Counted from the stretch's first letter, positions 46,542 through 55,189 are shown. The stretch: DNA of 64,000 bases from Chryseobacterium camelliae (GCF_030818575.1 NZ_JAUTAL010000001.1:1426001-1490000); one strand, 5' to 3'. The notes: generated by a model from the sequence alone, not told the origin. A program made the numbers and translations.

Positions 46542-47198
46542 CTATTTCCTGACAAGGATTTTTTCAGTAGCTTTCTTACTGAGTATTTCCTTTTTCCCCT
46601 CAATCTCAATCGTCATTGATTTATCAAAATCCTCAATTTTAATTACTTTGATCTGAGTATCCAGCAAAAGGCTCCTTTCGTTCAGGTAGCTCAGGAAAGC
46701 ATCATCAGAAAGCGTCACAGAAGTGAAAATAACCATCTCTCCGGTCTCGCAACTGCTGAGTTTCTGTAAATCCTGGGCAATGATATTACCATCTTTATCA
46801 GGAATAGGTTCGCCATGCGGATCAAATTTAGGATAATTGAGGATTTCGTCCATCTTGTCAAAGAAAACCTGTGAGTGAACATGCTCAAGCTGTTCCGCAA
46901 TTTCATGCACATTTTCCCATCCGAAGTTCATATTCTTTACCAGGAACATTTCTGTCAGCCGGTGTTTACGAACCACCAGGGCCGCTTCTCTCCGTCCTTT
47001 TTCCGTTACCAGGAGAGGTTTATAGGTTTCATAGACTACCCAGCCTTTCTCTGCAAATTTCTTCATCATATTATTGACACTTGGCATTTTCACGTTCAGA
47101 AATTTACTGAGTTCATTGATCGTCACTTTACCTTCTGAGTCCACAACATGAAACAGGGCTTTCAGGTAATTTTCTTCGGTTAAGGTTATTTTCGGCAT
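46542..47198 (-). CDS. DtxR/MntR family metal-dependent repressor
   Basis: A protein of 218 residues: N-terminal winged helix (VTINELSKFLNVKMPSVNNMMKKF), metal-binding/dimerisation domain (VHEIAEQLEHVHSQVFFDKMDEIL, FDPHGEPIP), and a C-terminal SH3-like FeoA domain. At the position of DtxR Cys102 (ACRWEH) it has Glu (AEQLEH), as in MntR, which suggests manganese rather than iron sensing. It is divergent from the aldolase gene. A TGTTAGA-N16-TCTAACA palindrome over its own -7 element suggests autoregulation. Confidence 0.88.
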   Translation of the reverse strand: MPKITLTEENYLKALFHVVDSEGKVTINELSKFLNVKMPSVNNMMKKFAEKGWVVYETYKPLLVTEKGRREAALVVRKHRLTEMFLVKNMNFGWENVHEIAEQLEHVHSQVFFDKMDEILNYPKFDPHGEPIPDKDGNIIAQDLQKLSSCETGEMVIFTSVTLSDDAFLSYLNERSLLLDTQIKVIKIEDFDKSMTIEIEGKKEILSKKATEKILVRK

Positions 47199-47227
47199 GT
47201 TAGACAGTTTTCATTACAAATCTAACA
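47198..47227. promoter_or_regulatory. candidate DtxR/MntR operator over the repressor's own promoter
   Basis: Inverted repeat TGTTAGA (47198-47204) and TCTAACA (47221-47227), perfect 7-bp arms. It spans the TAGATTTG -7 element of the repressor gene (minus, 47224-47217) and reaches its start codon. Confidence 0.5.
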
Positions 47228-47249
47228 AAATAATAAGTCAAATGCAGCC

Positions 47250-47276
47250 TTGCTATTTTAAGTTTTTTTAATTTTG
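47250..47276 (+). promoter_or_regulatory. promoter of the aldolase-like gene, very close to its ATG
   Basis: TTG at 47250-47252, 16-bp spacer, TAATTTTG at 47269-47276. The ATG at 47281 is only 5 bp from the -7 element, so the transcript would be leaderless or nearly so. Confidence 0.6.
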
Positions 47277-47280
47277 TACC

Positions 47281-48321
47281 ATGAAATTTTCATTCAAGAA
47301 CGATTATTCTGAAGGTTGCCATCCCAATATCCTGCGGGCGCTTTCAGAACATAATGAAGATCAGCAGGCTGGTTATGGAGAAGATCAATATTCGCTGCAA
47401 GCCAAAGAACTGATCAAAGTGCGCATGAACAGCAAGGCCTCAGATATTTATTTTATTTCAGGTGGAACACAGGCCAATCTTATTGTCATTTCTTCCGTTC
47501 TCAGGCCCTATCAGTGTGCAGTTTCTGCTTCTACAGGCCACATTCTCAATAATGAAACAGGAGCTATTGAAGCGACAGGCCATAAAGTGTTAAGTGTGGA
47601 GACTGAAGATGGAAAGCTTAAACCGTCCGATATTACACCTGTACTTGAGTCCCACCGTAATAGGCCGCACCAGGTAATGCCGAAGCTGGTGTATATCTCC
47701 AATTCTACAGAGCTGGGAACCATATATGACAGGGGAGAACTGGAAGCCTTATCTGAATTCTGTAAACTTCATGATCTGTATCTCTTCATGGATGGGGCAA
47801 GGCTGGGGCATGGGTTAACTGCCGCAACCAGTGATCTTACGCTGGAAGACGTAGCCCGGCTGACAGATGTTTTTTATCTGGGCGGAACCAAAAACGGAGC
47901 TTTGATAGGAGAGGCAGTAGTCATTAATAATCCTTTGCTACAACAGGATTTTGCATTCAACATTAAACAGAAAGGCGCATTGCTGGCCAAGGGCCGGCTG
48001 CTTGGGATCCAGTTTCTGGAACTGATGAAAGGAGACCTGTACTTTGATTTGGCGAAACATGCCAACAGACAGGCGATGAAGATTAAAAATTTCCTGAAAG
48101 AGCGGGGAGTGGAGTTTCTGTCTGATACCTATACCAACCAGATTTTCCCTATTCTCAGCAATACTCTTATTGAGCGTTTGTCCGAGGACTTTGAGTTTTA
48201 CGTATGGAAAAAAATGGACGAGCATTTTTCAGCCATCCGCCTCATAACTTCATGGAATACTGCTGATGAAGCGGTCATACGTTTTACAGAGGCCATAGAA
48301 CATCAAATGCCAGAAATATAG
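47281..48321 (+). CDS. low-specificity threonine aldolase-like PLP enzyme
   Basis: A protein of 346 residues of the beta-eliminating lyase / threonine aldolase group (fold type I). It opens MKFSFKNDYSEGCHPNIL, has FISGGTQANL for cofactor stacking, LFMDGARLGHGL with the PLP-pyridine Asp, and the Schiff-base Lys in LGGTKNGALIGE. It would cleave threonine or allo-threonine to glycine and acetaldehyde, though relatives act on other beta-hydroxy amino acids. Divergent from an MntR-like regulator; a regulatory link is not shown. It is cytosolic. Confidence 0.9.
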   Translation: MKFSFKNDYSEGCHPNILRALSEHNEDQQAGYGEDQYSLQAKELIKVRMNSKASDIYFISGGTQANLIVISSVLRPYQCAVSASTGHILNNETGAIEATGHKVLSVETEDGKLKPSDITPVLESHRNRPHQVMPKLVYISNSTELGTIYDRGELEALSEFCKLHDLYLFMDGARLGHGLTAATSDLTLEDVARLTDVFYLGGTKNGALIGEAVVINNPLLQQDFAFNIKQKGALLAKGRLLGIQFLELMKGDLYFDLAKHANRQAMKIKNFLKERGVEFLSDTYTNQIFPILSNTLIERLSEDFEFYVWKKMDEHFSAIRLITSWNTADEAVIRFTEAIEHQMPEI

Positions 48322-48322
48322 A

Positions 48323-48346
48323 AAAACAGCCGGTAGGGGCTGTTTT
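48323..48346 (+). terminator. terminator of the aldolase-like gene
   Basis: Stem AAAACAGCC / GGCTGTTTT with a six-base loop. Confidence 0.8.
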
Positions 48347-48533
48347 AATAGGGCAAAATCCCTCTGAAATTTTTAATACAATGTATAGGTTGCAATTTTA
48401 TAAATAGTTAAAAATCAAGACATTAATGCATTTTATTTACTTACTCAACTAAGTTTTAATATTCAAACAGAAAAGAAAGTAGGGGAGTCAAAAAAAAATT
48501 TCAGGAGGATTTTGATATTGTATTCCCGTTGGT

Positions 48534-49037
48534 TTATTGTAATGCTTTGGAAACAAGAGCACAGTCAGCAGCTTGCAGTTTCTGGCCGTCTTTATAACTG
48601 ATTTTCTTATCACTTGCATATTTCATCTGACCATTTTCTGTCTTATGTTCGCCTATGCCTTCTGTAAGGGTATTGCCTTTCTGAAGAAAATAAATATCAT
48701 TCTTACTCTTGGTCCCTTCCGAGGCGAATTCGTAGGTAAGTTTCAGGGTATCTCCTGATTTAAAACCTGTGATATCTCCCTTAGAACTGTCTTTTTCAGA
48801 ATTTTTATACCTTAGTTTTCCGGTAATGGTTCCCAGATTGTCGTCAATACTTGCAAAAACGGTATCTTTCCCCGTCACTCCCATATAGCAGTATGTTTTC
48901 GGGCCCAATGTATCTACTACAGGTTCCTCTACTATTGCCGAAGAATCCGGCTTTTCTTCCGGAACCGGAGCTTCTGCTTTTTTATTACAGCTGAATGCAA
49001 TAACCGCCACGGCACTCAGCAAAACCAAATTTCTCAT
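48534..49037 (-). CDS. lipoprotein of unknown function
   Basis: A protein of 167 residues with lipobox MRNLVLLSAVAVIAFSC (lipidated Cys17) and NKK after it, so not an acidic surface-export signal. A Pro/Glu-rich spacer (PVPEEKPDSSAIVEEPVVD) is followed by a small beta-rich domain (YCYMGVTGKDTVFASIDDNLGTITGKLRYKN). I recall similar lipoproteins in Chryseobacterium and Elizabethkingia but no function. It stands alone, with about 780 bp of gene-free DNA upstream. Confidence 0.82.
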   Translation of the reverse strand: MRNLVLLSAVAVIAFSCNKKAEAPVPEEKPDSSAIVEEPVVDTLGPKTYCYMGVTGKDTVFASIDDNLGTITGKLRYKNSEKDSSKGDITGFKSGDTLKLTYEFASEGTKSKNDIYFLQKGNTLTEGIGEHKTENGQMKYASDKKISYKDGQKLQAADCALVSKALQ

Positions 49038-49818
49038 ACCTTATCTTATTTCAATTGTTCTGCTAAAATAGTCATCCTGAACATTATGACCATGAATATG
49101 AATGAAAAATAACATATTTTACATAATATTATGTTAAGTTATAGACATGAGATGTATTCTAAATTAGCTTAAGGAATTGATAATCAGTAATTATTCTTAA
49201 GATGGCATGTAATCATAGAATGATCATGTCTTTAGGTATGCTATAAAACATCTGGCTGCATTATAGAAATCGGAAATTATGATAGATAAAGAGCGCATCA
49301 TAACCAAAGTCACAAAATAAAATGGCGACGAGATTCCTTACATAATCAGGGGTTTTGATCCAGCCGGAAGTCTTGTGGTCAAATTTTCTCTGTGACTGTA
49401 GTTCACGGTATTGATCTTAAGTCAGGATTTCAATCCTCATAGCTGGAGATGTTCTGACTTTCCAATAATTATTCGGATTACAAATGATAACATTAGATTT
49501 GCCGCCGGAAATTTACATCTGATCCAAAGACCAAAGCTTTTCGGGATGTCGTTCCAGTTTAAGCAGGATCTGGGTCTTTATGGCGGTAGATAGAACTTGT
49601 GCATGATACTCACGATGGTTATGCTGTATAAATATGTAGAAGTTGAGCGCATATTTAAGCTCTACAATACAATAACAAAAAATCCTATAATTTATATTAT
49701 GTTAAATTATATATACTTTGAGCAAAAAGATGCTTCCAATCTGTCCTGCTAAAAATTAATTCTTCATTTTAAAAAGCAATTGCTTCTACAATAAATCCTA
49801 TAATTATTTATTAAGCAA
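49038..49818. other. gene-free stretch with possible decayed coding DNA
   Basis: AT-rich at both ends but less so in the middle (49320-49600). A 60-codon plus-strand ORF at 49411-49593 has a reasonable amino-acid mix (RCSDFPIIIRITNDNIRF) but starts with TTG, has no recognisable family, and stops cut it off upstream. It may be the remnant of a gene. Nothing else is seen. Confidence 0.45.
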
Positions 49819-50915
49819 TCAATTATACAAAATCATTCTTATTAGTTGCAATGCAGAATTTATTTTTGTATCTGAAGTATTTTGAAGGATTATTATTGTT
49901 TTGTCATTATCCAAATGCCTTTCTATAAAGGTGGAATATCCTGGCCAGCCTCCGGAATGATAGACGATTTTGCCATATTTCTTTGAATTTCCTATGAACC
50001 AGCCAAATCCATATTGAGTTTCTTCTCCATCTTTTGTTTTCACAGAGTTGAACATGAGTTCTTTATCTTTTGAATTAATCAATGTATCAGTATAAAGTGC
50101 TCTATCCCATTTTAACAAGTCTTCCGTAGTAGAGTTTACGGTTCCGTCGCCCACAATGCCGTCCAGATAATAGGTGTAAGATTCCTTTTCGATACTGTCT
50201 GGAAGTACTTTTTGACCTAAATTATCATTAATATAACCAAGAGCATAATTCTTTATTTGTTTTGATTCAAATCTCCTTCTGTAAACAAAGGTATTGTTCA
50301 TTTTTAATGGCTTAAAAATGCTTTCGTTCAGAAACTGTCCAAATGTCTTTTGTGACACTTTTTCTATTATAAGTGCTAATAAAGTATAGCCTGTGTCACT
50401 GTACTCATATTTTTCGCCTGGTTGAAATATAACTTTGGTTGGTATTGTACAAATAGATTGACAATATCCTGATTGGTAGCAATTTTTGTTTTATCCCAAT
50501 GTTCTTCAAAAAGCTTTATATAGTCAGGAAGCCCGCTGGTATGATTAAGTAGGTTTCTTATCGTGATGTTTCTGTAGAAACTTAATTCAGGAATATACTT
50601 CGAAATGTTATCGTCATATTTTAATTTTCCTTGTTTTTCCAATAAAACAATTCCCATAGCGGTAAACTGTTTAGAAATTGATGCTAATTCAAAAATTGTA
50701 TTATTATCAAGTTTTTGTTTGGTCTCTTCATTCGCTAAACCATAATTTTTCTCAAATATGATTTTCCCCTTCTCTGCAATTAATACATTTCCATTGAACA
50801 TTTTCTTCTGGTATAGTGATGTAAATACACTATCAATTCTTTGGCTTTGAGTTTTTTGTCCAAAAGAAATATTTGAAATTGTTATGATTAAGACTAGTGA
50901 AAATATTCTTCTCAT
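49819..50915 (-). pseudogene. serine hydrolase (beta-lactamase class C fold) gene split by one missing base
   Basis: Two ORFs (50376-50915 and 49819-50358) are one gene. The first has a signal peptide (MRRIFSLVLIITISNISFGQ) and the SxxK motif Ser79-Lys82 (ASISKQF). The second ends with the HSGGWPGYS third motif. Between them, one A lost in the AAA run at 50436-50434 (minus strand) breaks the frame; adding it back gives VIFQPGEKYEYSDTGYTLLA, which holds the YSD/YxN motif, and a 365-residue protein. The product would be a periplasmic esterase or penicillin-binding-like hydrolase. This is a true mutation or a sequencing error. A full-consensus promoter precedes it. Confidence 0.9.
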
Positions 50916-51028
50916 CGTTCTGTTTTAAAATTATTTATAAGGAAAAGCAGACTGGCGATAGTAACGGATTTGGCTTGAAAATCTATTCAGACCGACAGTT
51001 AACCTATGTGTTTTACAGGGCTAACTTA

Positions 51029-51059
51029 CAAAAATAAAGTGAATTCGGAATGCCTTCAA
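51029..51059 (-). promoter_or_regulatory. promoter of the broken serine hydrolase gene
   Basis: On the minus strand, TTG at 51059-51057, 20-bp spacer, TATTTTTG at 51036-51029. The remaining gap (50916-51221) shows nothing else. Confidence 0.78.
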
Positions 51060-51221
51060 ATCAAAAAGCACAGAAATTAAAGTTTGGTGCTATCCTTCTG
51101 TTTTTCTAATACCATGTTGAACTAAATTGTAAGTGAAATTTCTGTTTTCTTAGCAGGTATTTTTAAATCCTGATGATGCATTATTATTTATAAGAATTTT
51201 TAATTAATTTGAATTATATCA

Positions 51222-52047
51222 TTATAGATTGTAGTTACTTGGAATTAATTCAATAGGATTATTGTCATGTATTTTACTTTCCATTATTTTATCGTCCATA
51301 CTTTTTAAAAATCCTTGTTTTTCTTCATCAGTCTTAAAGATGATATCTCATGTAAAAGCCTTTTTCTTAAACCTTTCCAGAGGGCTTTCTTGTGATATTT
51401 TTTCATATTCTTCCAGCGTCATACTTTTCGCCACTTTATACGTAGGATCATTCAAAACAAGGTAATGAGATTTATTTTTCTGTATGGATACGATGCTGAA
51501 TCTATGGGTATTTGTATGATCAGATACTTCAAGAATTAGTCCTGGCAATCCGTGAAATTTATAAGGCCCGTCCGAAATGGGAATTTCAGCGGTGAACCAA
51601 GCGATCCATTGCCTTCCGGCAAATGTTGTTGTTGCTTTTTGAGTGTTGTAACCCATCAGGTTTCTTTTTTCATCTGATATTTTCCAGGTTAGCGCTCTTG
51701 GTTCCTTAACTTTCATAACGGCATCCGGCGCATGATTGGGACTGTAAAAATATACCGGGCCATCAGAAGATTTTTCTACTACATACCTGACTTTCATGGA
51801 AGGATCAGGAAACGCCATCACTCCCCTTTCTGCCTGTACCCTCATGGTTGAATCGGAAATGATATGCCTAAGGCCGGTAAAAACAGAGTATTTTTCTTTT
51901 TCATTAAAATCTAAGACCACGAGCTCTTCGGAAACAGTATCTTTTTCTAAGGTGTCCGCAACAAATTTGTAATTATAAGTAAATCTAATAATCCTGTGAA
52001 TAGTAAATGGATGGTAAAAGCAGACAGAAAAGAAGTATACTTTTCAC
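51222..52047 (-). pseudogene. GLPGLI family protein gene with two lesions
   Basis: The central open part (51348-51920) encodes the family signature KFHGLPGLILEVSD, so this is a TIGR01200-type protein. Upstream, a GTG at 52047 begins a signal peptide (MKSILLFCLLLPSIYYSQ) in another frame; one extra base at the GG at 51994-51993 separates it from IIRFTYNYKFVADTLEK. Downstream, TGA at 51350-51348 is followed in frame by 41 more codons (DIIFKTDEEKQGFLKSMDDK...) to TAA at 51224-51222, resembling the normal family C-terminus, so TGA probably replaces GGA or another sense codon. Two independent lesions argue for real decay. Intact members are secreted Bacteroidota proteins of unknown role. Confidence 0.85.
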
Positions 52048-52083
52048 AGGCTGATATAAATTTAAAATTAAAGACCATTCATT

Positions 52084-52260
52084 TTAATATTTTTTCAAAC
52101 GGGTTCCAGCATCAAAACAGAACAAATCCTTATCATTATAATATATAGATGTATTGCATCCGGTAAAATTGCAACAGTACCTATGATGTGATTCTTCTAT
52201 GCATCCTTCTGTATGTATATTTTTCATCTCGCTTCTTAAAATTCTTTCTAAGTGCTTCAT
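52084..52260 (-). CDS. small Cys-rich peptide, possible bacteriocin-like precursor
   Basis: From Met 52260 (another in-frame Met lies at 52266), 58 residues: MKHLERILRSEMKNIHTEG followed by a core with five Cys (20, 29, 30, 35, 48). The N-terminus resembles the leaders of Chryseobacterium bacteriocin-like peptides, of the type MKNLKKLxREELKxIxGG, but the double-Gly is degenerate (HTEG). No export or modification genes lie nearby. Either a real short peptide gene or a decaying member of that family. Confidence 0.5.
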   Translation of the reverse strand: MKHLERILRSEMKNIHTEGCIEESHHRYCCNFTGCNTSIYYNDKDLFCFDAGTRLKKY

Positions 52261-52383
52261 GGACATAGTTTAAAGGTGGTAAGTAAATATACAATTAATA
52301 TATCACTTTAATGAGATTTTAAAGTGTAAACTCATCCGTTGATTATTGATATTTTCTTATCGATCAGCATCATTAACAATAAA

Positions 52384-52413
52384 TAAAAAGAGACCCGTAT
52401 TTACGGATCTCTC
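52384..52413 (-). terminator. terminator of the DUF892 gene
   Basis: On the minus strand, GAGATCCGT / ACGGGTCTC with one mismatch and loop AAAT, then a five-T run. Confidence 0.65.
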
Positions 52414-52435
52414 AATATATATTCAGCAATATTAG

Positions 52436-53032
52436 CTATAAAGCTTTGCTGTTTAAATTGGTGTCGGCCACCTTTGTCAGGAGTTCGTCACATTTCTTTT
52501 CTTCTTTCAATGTCTGGAGAAGATGCTGAAGGCACTCCTCCTCTTTCAAAACTTTGGCAAAAGCAGAAATGGTTCCGTAGGTAGCAATCTCGTAATGCTC
52601 CACTTTCTGTGCAGCGGCAATGATGCCTGCATCCCTTACTGCTCCGGGTTCTGTCTCTTCAATAATGCTTTTCCCTTCATCCAGGATACCCTGCATGGCA
52701 TCACACTTCTTCGCCTGTGCTTTTTTTCCTAATGATTCAAAACAGGCTTCAAGACGCTCCACGTGGGTTTCTGTTTCTGCCAGGTGATCTTCAATCGCTT
52801 TCTTCAGTTTTTCATCGGTAGCATTTTTCATCATGTTCGGCAGAGCTTTTACAAGTGCTTTTTCAGCCCAGTAAATATCTTTCAGTGAATCTTCAAAAAG
52901 ATCCTTCAGTTCTTTGGCAGCATCTTTCTTAGCAGGTGTTTTTGAGCTGGCTTTAGCTGCGGTTGTCTTAGACGGTGTTGTTTTTGCTGCAGTTTTCGCA
53001 GGTGCTTTTTTAGCTGATGATTTCGTTTCCAT
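52436..53032 (-). CDS. DUF892 (YciE/YciF-like ferritin-fold) protein with Lys/Ala-rich tail
   Basis: A protein of 198 residues. The first ~38 are Lys, Ala, Thr and Ser (METKSSAKKAPAKTAAKTT...), like histone-H1-type or HU-tail extensions that bind DNA. Residues ~40-195 are a DUF892 four-helix ferritin-like domain with helix motifs ELKDLFEDSLKDIYWAEKAL, HLAETETHVERLE, and KVEHYEIATYGT carrying candidate Glu/His metal ligands. YciE/YciF are induced by stress. The tail suggests a DNA-associated stress protein, perhaps Dps-like; that is inference. It is monocistronic. Confidence 0.9.
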   Translation of the reverse strand: METKSSAKKAPAKTAAKTTPSKTTAAKASSKTPAKKDAAKELKDLFEDSLKDIYWAEKALVKALPNMMKNATDEKLKKAIEDHLAETETHVERLEACFESLGKKAQAKKCDAMQGILDEGKSIIEETEPGAVRDAGIIAAAQKVEHYEIATYGTISAFAKVLKEEECLQHLLQTLKEEKKCDELLTKVADTNLNSKAL

Positions 53033-53260
53033 AATACTATTTTGGTGATTAATTGTGATTGCTGGTAATTATACAATTATAAGACCAGATTATAGAATAA
53101 TTTTCTTATTTGAAAAGATGTGGTACCTAAAATACGCATCAAATACTGGCTTTAGCCTGTTAGTCACGAACGATGAATGATCATATCGATGCCTATTTAC
53201 TGAACCGGACTGCTGTATTCCTTAGTTTATCCGATCTGTACACAATTATTCTTACCATTA

Positions 53261-53503
53261 AATGATAATGGAGCAACCATGCTTTTCGTAGGTGCGAAAG
53301 TTTATCATTTTGCTCTTCTCTCTCAGGATAAGGTGGAGGCACAAAGGCGCGTTCTCAATATGGTAAAGGCAATGGATGAAGAAGGTTTCGGGAACTGTTC
53401 TGTTATCGGGGCCTGTGAAGTGGAATGTCCGAAGAGCATTTCGCTGGACAATATTGCACGCCTGAACAGGGAATATATGAAGGCGTGGGTAAACAGAGGG
53501 TAA
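53261..53503 (+). pseudogene. orphan 3' fragment of an sdhB-like gene
   Basis: From about 53261 (first ATG 53279) to the stop at 53503 the frame reads [20 protein letters not shown], then [20 protein letters not shown] and [19 protein letters not shown]. That is the C-terminal quarter of a Bacteroidota succinate dehydrogenase/fumarate reductase iron-sulfur subunit, with the last cluster motif C-x5-C-x3-CP intact. The N-terminal [2Fe-2S] domain and the first cysteine cluster are absent, and there is no sdhA or sdhC nearby. Small departures (SVIGAC where I expect SNTGAC, KSI for KGI) suggest relaxed selection. It is most likely a relic of duplication or rearrangement. Confidence 0.8.
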
Positions 53504-53525
53504 ACGGCTTCCCCATCTCCTGCTT

Positions 53526-54299
53526 TTATTTTTCGATGCAGACCCATGTTGGAGCGTGATCACTTGTTTTTTCCCATCCGCGTACATTCCGGTCTACACC
53601 ACCGGATTTTAAAGCAGACTTCAGGTAAGGACTGAGAAGAATATGATCAAGCCTGATTCCTGCGTCCCGGTCATAGGATCTATACATATAATCCCAGAAG
53701 GTATATATTTTCTCTTCCGGAAAAAGAGTTCTGATAGAATCAAGCCATCCCTTCTTCAGCAGGTTTTGATAGGCTTTTCTTATTTCTATCCTGTACAGGG
53801 CATCATTTTCCCAGCGTTCGGGTTTATGGACATCAATAGGTTCAGGGATTATATTAAAATCGCCGATGATTATTGCGGGAAGGTCCATGGTAATCAGTTC
53901 ATCGGTTCTTTTTTTCAGACGTTTCAGCCAAGACAGCTTATAATCGAATTTAGGTCCGGGATAAGGGTTTCCGTTGGGCAGGTAAAGACAGCAGATCACC
54001 ATCTGATCTATGATTGCTTCAAGATAACGGCTCTGTTCATCGCCGGGATCTCCAGGCAACGTATCCTGCACTTTGGTAATCTCCAGGTTTCTTGTGAGGA
54101 TAGCTACGCCGTTCCAGCTTTTCTGACCTTTCCAGATTGCCTGATATCCTGCCGTATTGATCTCCTTTTCCGGAAAACGTTCCTGTGGAGCTTTCAGTTC
54201 CTGAAGGCAGACAATATCAGGCTTAGCTTCCTCCAGCCAACGCAGCAGTACGGGAAGCCTGGCATTGATTCCATTGACATTATAGGTTGCGATTTTCAT
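53526..54299 (-). CDS. xthA: exodeoxyribonuclease III
   Basis: An AP endonuclease/3'-5' exonuclease in base-excision repair. The protein has 257 residues: MKIATYNVNGINARLPVLLRWL, catalytic Glu in CLQELKAPQERFP, YLPNGNPYPGPKFDYKL, IIGDFNIIPEPIDVHKPE, LDHILLSP, and the terminal TSDHAPTWV, all diagnostic of the EEP/ExoIII family. Divergent from the 3-methyladenine glycosylase gene, so two base-excision repair genes share an intergenic region of 129 bp. Confidence 0.96.
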   Translation of the reverse strand: MKIATYNVNGINARLPVLLRWLEEAKPDIVCLQELKAPQERFPEKEINTAGYQAIWKGQKSWNGVAILTRNLEITKVQDTLPGDPGDEQSRYLEAIIDQMVICCLYLPNGNPYPGPKFDYKLSWLKRLKKRTDELITMDLPAIIIGDFNIIPEPIDVHKPERWENDALYRIEIRKAYQNLLKKGWLDSIRTLFPEEKIYTFWDYMYRSYDRDAGIRLDHILLSPYLKSALKSGGVDRNVRGWEKTSDHAPTWVCIEK

Positions 54300-54428
54300 T
54301 TGCTCTGTTTTAAATGGGATATTTGAAAACGCAATAAGTATTCCAGCAGTAAGGTGAAAACAGTCCTGTTGTGCATTATTTTTGCTATGAACTCAAAGTT
54401 ACAATACATAAACAACCGATCAGTACAT

Positions 54429-55031
54429 ATGAAGTTACCTGAAATTTACTACCGAAATCCTGATATCCTTTTTCTTGCCAAAGACCTCTTAGGAAAGATC
54501 CTGTATACGTGTACGGAAGGAAATATGTCTGCGGGAATGATTGTGGAAACTGAGGCCTATGGCGGAATAGCAGACAAAGCATCCCATGCATACGGCGGGC
54601 GGCGTACCGGCAGGACAGAAACCATGTACCAGAACGGAGGTGTCGCTTATGTATACCTTTGTTATGGTATCCATTACCTTTTCAATGTGGTTACTTCTTG
54701 GGAAGATGATCCTCAGGCAGTGCTGATCAGAGCTGTAGAACCTTTATCAGGACAGGAACTGATGCAGTTACGCAGGAATATGCAGGCTTCCAAACCGGCC
54801 ATTTCTTCAGGACCGGGATCGGCAGCCAAGGCACTGGGAATTGACCGATCCCTGAACGGAAAAGATCTGACCGGAGATGAAATCTGGATTGAAGACCATG
54901 GAATTTCCTATGCTGCTGAGCTGATTGTTTCGGGACCGCGAATCGGGGTAGCGTATGCCGGGGAAGATGCGCTGTTAGCGTGGCGATTTTATGTCAGAGG
55001 CAACCGGTATGTCAGTAAGCCCAGAAGCTGA
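54429..55031 (+). CDS. 3-methyladenine DNA glycosylase (AAG/MPG type)
   Basis: Excises alkylated purines. From ATG 54429 (MKLPEIYYRNPDILFLAKDLLGK) it has 200 residues, matching the family. It contains the catalytic Glu and base-flipping motif MIVETEAYGG, then RTETMYQNGGVAYVYLCYGI and the SGPGSAAKALGID closing segment. Two upstream in-frame ATGs (54354, 54387) were rejected because they add unrelated residues. Its abasic product is the substrate of the divergent XthA. Confidence 0.93.
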   Translation: MKLPEIYYRNPDILFLAKDLLGKILYTCTEGNMSAGMIVETEAYGGIADKASHAYGGRRTGRTETMYQNGGVAYVYLCYGIHYLFNVVTSWEDDPQAVLIRAVEPLSGQELMQLRRNMQASKPAISSGPGSAAKALGIDRSLNGKDLTGDEIWIEDHGISYAAELIVSGPRIGVAYAGEDALLAWRFYVRGNRYVSKPRS

Positions 55032-55072
55032 TCAAAGCCATTACCACTAGGAATAATGATATTAATACAAAG

Positions 55073-55105
55073 AGCCGCTGGAAAATAATTTTTCAGCGGC
55101 TTTTA
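55073..55105 (+). terminator. terminator after the DNA glycosylase gene
   Basis: AGCCGCTGGAAAA / TTTTTCAGCGGCT, 13 bp with one GU pair, loop TAA, followed by TTT; also A-rich upstream, so possibly bidirectional. Confidence 0.85.
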
Positions 55106-55189
55106 TATCAAGTTTAATTGATGATCATTAAAGTTTTAAACTTTTTAAAAACTGATTACCCAATTACTCATTGATGTACTACATTTATT

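Noticed and set aside
50376..50915. A short stand-alone serine hydrolase
   Set aside because: It ends in a non-homologous tail and lacks the later motifs, which are present in the adjacent frame; treated as one broken gene with 49819-50358.
53258..53587. 109-codon minus-strand ORF
   Set aside because: It is the antisense of the SdhB-like fragment and overlaps the end of xthA; no domain.
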